Origin: Polyangium aurulentum
GTDB lineage: Bacteria; Myxococcota_A; Polyangia; Polyangiales; Polyangiaceae
Reading direction: 5' to 3'
Length of the DNA: 61,611 nucleotides
Assembly (NCBI GenBank): GCA_945875545.1
Contig: CAMCKZ010000006.1
Coordinates: 1 to 61,611, forward strand
Shown: in pieces, positions 60,421-61,611 of the stretch
Position numbering within the stretch: the first letter of the stretch is position 1
Layout: every line of letters starts with the position of its first letter
Made by a program: the position numbers and the translations under genes
Notes under the pieces: model-generated
What the model saw: only the letters and a program-made list of their open reading frames with translations
What the model was told of the DNA's origin: nothing
The model's database searches: none

Positions 60421-61350
60421 TTACGACTTAGTCTTGTCTGTCTGCGGCAAAGGAGCCATGTTTTGCGGTGCGCAAAGCGCATTTGCCAGGGCCTCGACCG
60501 CCGCTTCGATGGTCTTCCCGGCAAGACTCACATGTGAAATCGGACGCCCGAGCGCCTTCGCTTCTTCAGGTATTTCGCTACCCGTTACGATTACAATGGC
60601 TTGCGCGTTGTCGGCAATATCGGCGAGCACCGCCGTCATCCAGGAGGCCGATGGTGCTTGGGTAAACGGGCGCAAGACGGTGAGAACGGGAACCCCGTAG
60701 CGCTCGCTGAAATACCCCAGCGTCGGAAGGTCGGCGATCATCGCGGGCGGCGCGCAGGCCTTCAATTTTGCCTCGATCGCGTCGTCGAAGCGACCGAGCT
60801 CGTCGTCGACTTGGCCCGCACGAAATCGGTAAGCAACCGCATGGCTGCCGTCGGCGCGGACAAGTTCTTCACCAATCGCTTTGGCCGCGAGGCGCATGCG
60901 CTGCGGATCGAGCCAAACGTACGGATCAAGCTTCGAAGGATTGTCATGCGGGTCCGAACTTTCGCTGCCCATGGCCTTCGCGGGCAGCGTCAGGATTCGC
61001 GTCGGAACACGATCACCGATCGCCAGAGAACGCGCCGGCGGCTTCTGCCCCTTGGCAACTTCGTCGAGCCAGTCGTCGAGCCCAAGGCCTACGCGCACGG
61101 CGAGGCGGGCGGGCCGTACTACGTTCACGTGCGCGGCCTCGGGGGCACCAAGATGCGTCTCTTCGCCGCCGGGCCGCGGGATGGCTCGGACCTCCGCATC
61201 CGCGCCCGCCACGCGCCGCACGAGGTCCGCGACGGGCGCTTCGGTGACGATCACGAGCGCGACCTCGTGGGGCTTTCGGCACGCGCTAACGCCAAGACTC
61301 ACCGCGACGAGGGCGTACTGTCTCCAGTTGGAAAACGTCCGTCGCCCCAT
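60421..61350 (-). CDS. ZnuA/TroA-family metal-binding lipoprotein with altered ligands
   Basis: 309 residues. Lipobox V-S-A-C (Cys ~24). The cluster A-1/SBP_bac_9 fold is recognisable by 'EAPVADLVRRVAG', 'VGLGLDDWLDEV', 'LDPYVWLDPQRM' and 'DLPTLGYFSERYGV'. In zinc and manganese binders these carry 'H-x-Y-E-P', 'DPHxWLDP' and 'HxAFGYF'; here the second and third His are Tyr and Leu, and only H of 'ETHLGAP' may remain. It may bind a different metal or none. No ABC permease or ATPase gene is adjacent; a TonB-like gene follows by 19 bases. The ATG at 61350 is chosen over 61377. Confidence 0.8.
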   Translation of the reverse strand: MGRRTFSNWRQYALVAVSLGVSACRKPHEVALVIVTEAPVADLVRRVAGADAEVRAIPRPGGEETHLGAPEAAHVNVVRPARLAVRVGLGLDDWLDEVAKGQKPPARSLAIGDRVPTRILTLPAKAMGSESSDPHDNPSKLDPYVWLDPQRMRLAAKAIGEELVRADGSHAVAYRFRAGQVDDELGRFDDAIEAKLKACAPPAMIADLPTLGYFSERYGVPVLTVLRPFTQAPSASWMTAVLADIADNAQAIVIVTGSEIPEEAKALGRPISHVSLAGKTIEAAVEALANALCAPQNMAPLPQTDKTKS

Positions 61351-61481
61351 GCCCTCCCCCCTACCCCGGCCAGGCATTCTTCGCTCGATCTCCGCGTCGA
61401 ACAGGACGCTTGGCCGTTGCGACGTGGGTCAACTGCTGCGATCTGGCCTACTTGATCGATGCAAGTTGAGGGGCCCTCGCC

Positions 61482-61611
61482 ATGGCGACTCTGCTAGCGA
61501 CCGGCCCCATGAGCGCCTTTGAAATTCGCGCGGCGACAACCGCCGATGAAGACGGTCTTTACGAGCTGGCGACCCACCTCAACACCGTGAATCTTCCCGC
61601 CGATCGCGGGG
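61482..61611 (+). CDS. GNAT / arginine N-succinyltransferase-like protein, N-terminal fragment
   Basis: The gene runs off the window. Starts at 61482 and 61509 are in frame; the latter gives 'MSAFEIRAATTADEDGLYEL' and then 'ATHLNTVNLPADRG'. The pattern 'R-A/P-x-T-x-x-D-x-x-x-L-x-x-L-A ... L-P-x-D' resembles the start of arginine/ornithine N-succinyltransferases and other GNAT acyltransferases. Too short for a firm call. Confidence 0.5.
   Translation, partial: MATLLATGPMSAFEIRAATTADEDGLYELATHLNTVNLPADRG

Overview
The window is GC-rich, densely coded DNA with high GC at third codon positions. It most likely comes from the chromosome of a Myxococcota (delta-proteobacterial, myxobacterium-like) bacterium. 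Support for this is indirect: several Cys-rich lipoproteins with clean lipoboxes, a large Big_2-repeat lipoprotein, a multi-gene chemosensory operon with a hybrid kinase, a PilT-type ATPase beside an HDOD protein, an IF3 with a long acidic C-terminal tail, and a Gram-negative type dcw (division and cell wall) cluster. I see no insertion sequence, phage, integron or CRISPR array. Most genes look like ordinary resident chromosomal genes.

Layout. 1-4606 (+): the end of a TonB-dependent receptor, an unknown lipoprotein, an OprP-type phosphate-selective porin and a lipoprotein with an LNS2/HAD DxDGT phosphatase domain. Together they suggest an envelope locus for phosphate or phospholipid acquisition. 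4607-5887: tRNA-Phe, a small lipoprotein and tRNA-Leu. 5888-19453 (-): cheA, cheW, an MCP gene, terminator, cheR, cheD, cheY, cheX, cheB and a hybrid histidine kinase form a chemosensory cluster, followed by hutH. 19454-20138 has no recognisable gene. 20139-31725 (+): a 12-repeat Big_2 lipoprotein, HDOD/zinc-finger membrane protein, PilT-like ATPase, cysteine-synthase-like enzyme, stand-alone Hpt protein, PlsC-type acyltransferase, orphan DNA methyltransferase, 2Fe-2S ferredoxin, PAP2-type membrane phosphatase/transferase and a Cys-rich lipoprotein. The last gene ends in a bidirectional terminator facing ftsZ.

31908-49026 (-) is a tightly packed dcw operon, transcribed mraZ, rsmH, ftsL, ftsI(PBP), murE, murF, mraY, murD, ftsW, murG, murC, ftsQ, ftsA, ftsZ. 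Most junctions are ATGA or TGATG overlaps. murB and ddl are not between murC and ftsQ. A candidate promoter and three 10-bp-spaced MraZ-box-like repeats lie just upstream of mraZ. 49328-53593 (-): a trypsin-fold lipoprotein whose catalytic serine is replaced, infC, thrS and tRNA-Val. 53683-55133 (-): an HExxH protein and a YdfG-like SDR. 55255-58809 (+): a membrane lipoprotein, mutL and miaA. 58728-61350 (-): a TonB-C-like protein that overlaps miaA tail to tail, and a ZnuA/TroA-fold lipoprotein. The window ends inside a GNAT/succinyltransferase-like gene.

The most unexpected signal is not a gene. An 11-bp quasi-palindrome, TGYATNNTGCA, recurs at least 20 times in coding DNA on both strands and in all reading frames. 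Well under one copy is expected at this base composition. It tends to force codons that are rare here (GCA, NNT), so it looks like a DNA-level, HIP1-like iterated element.
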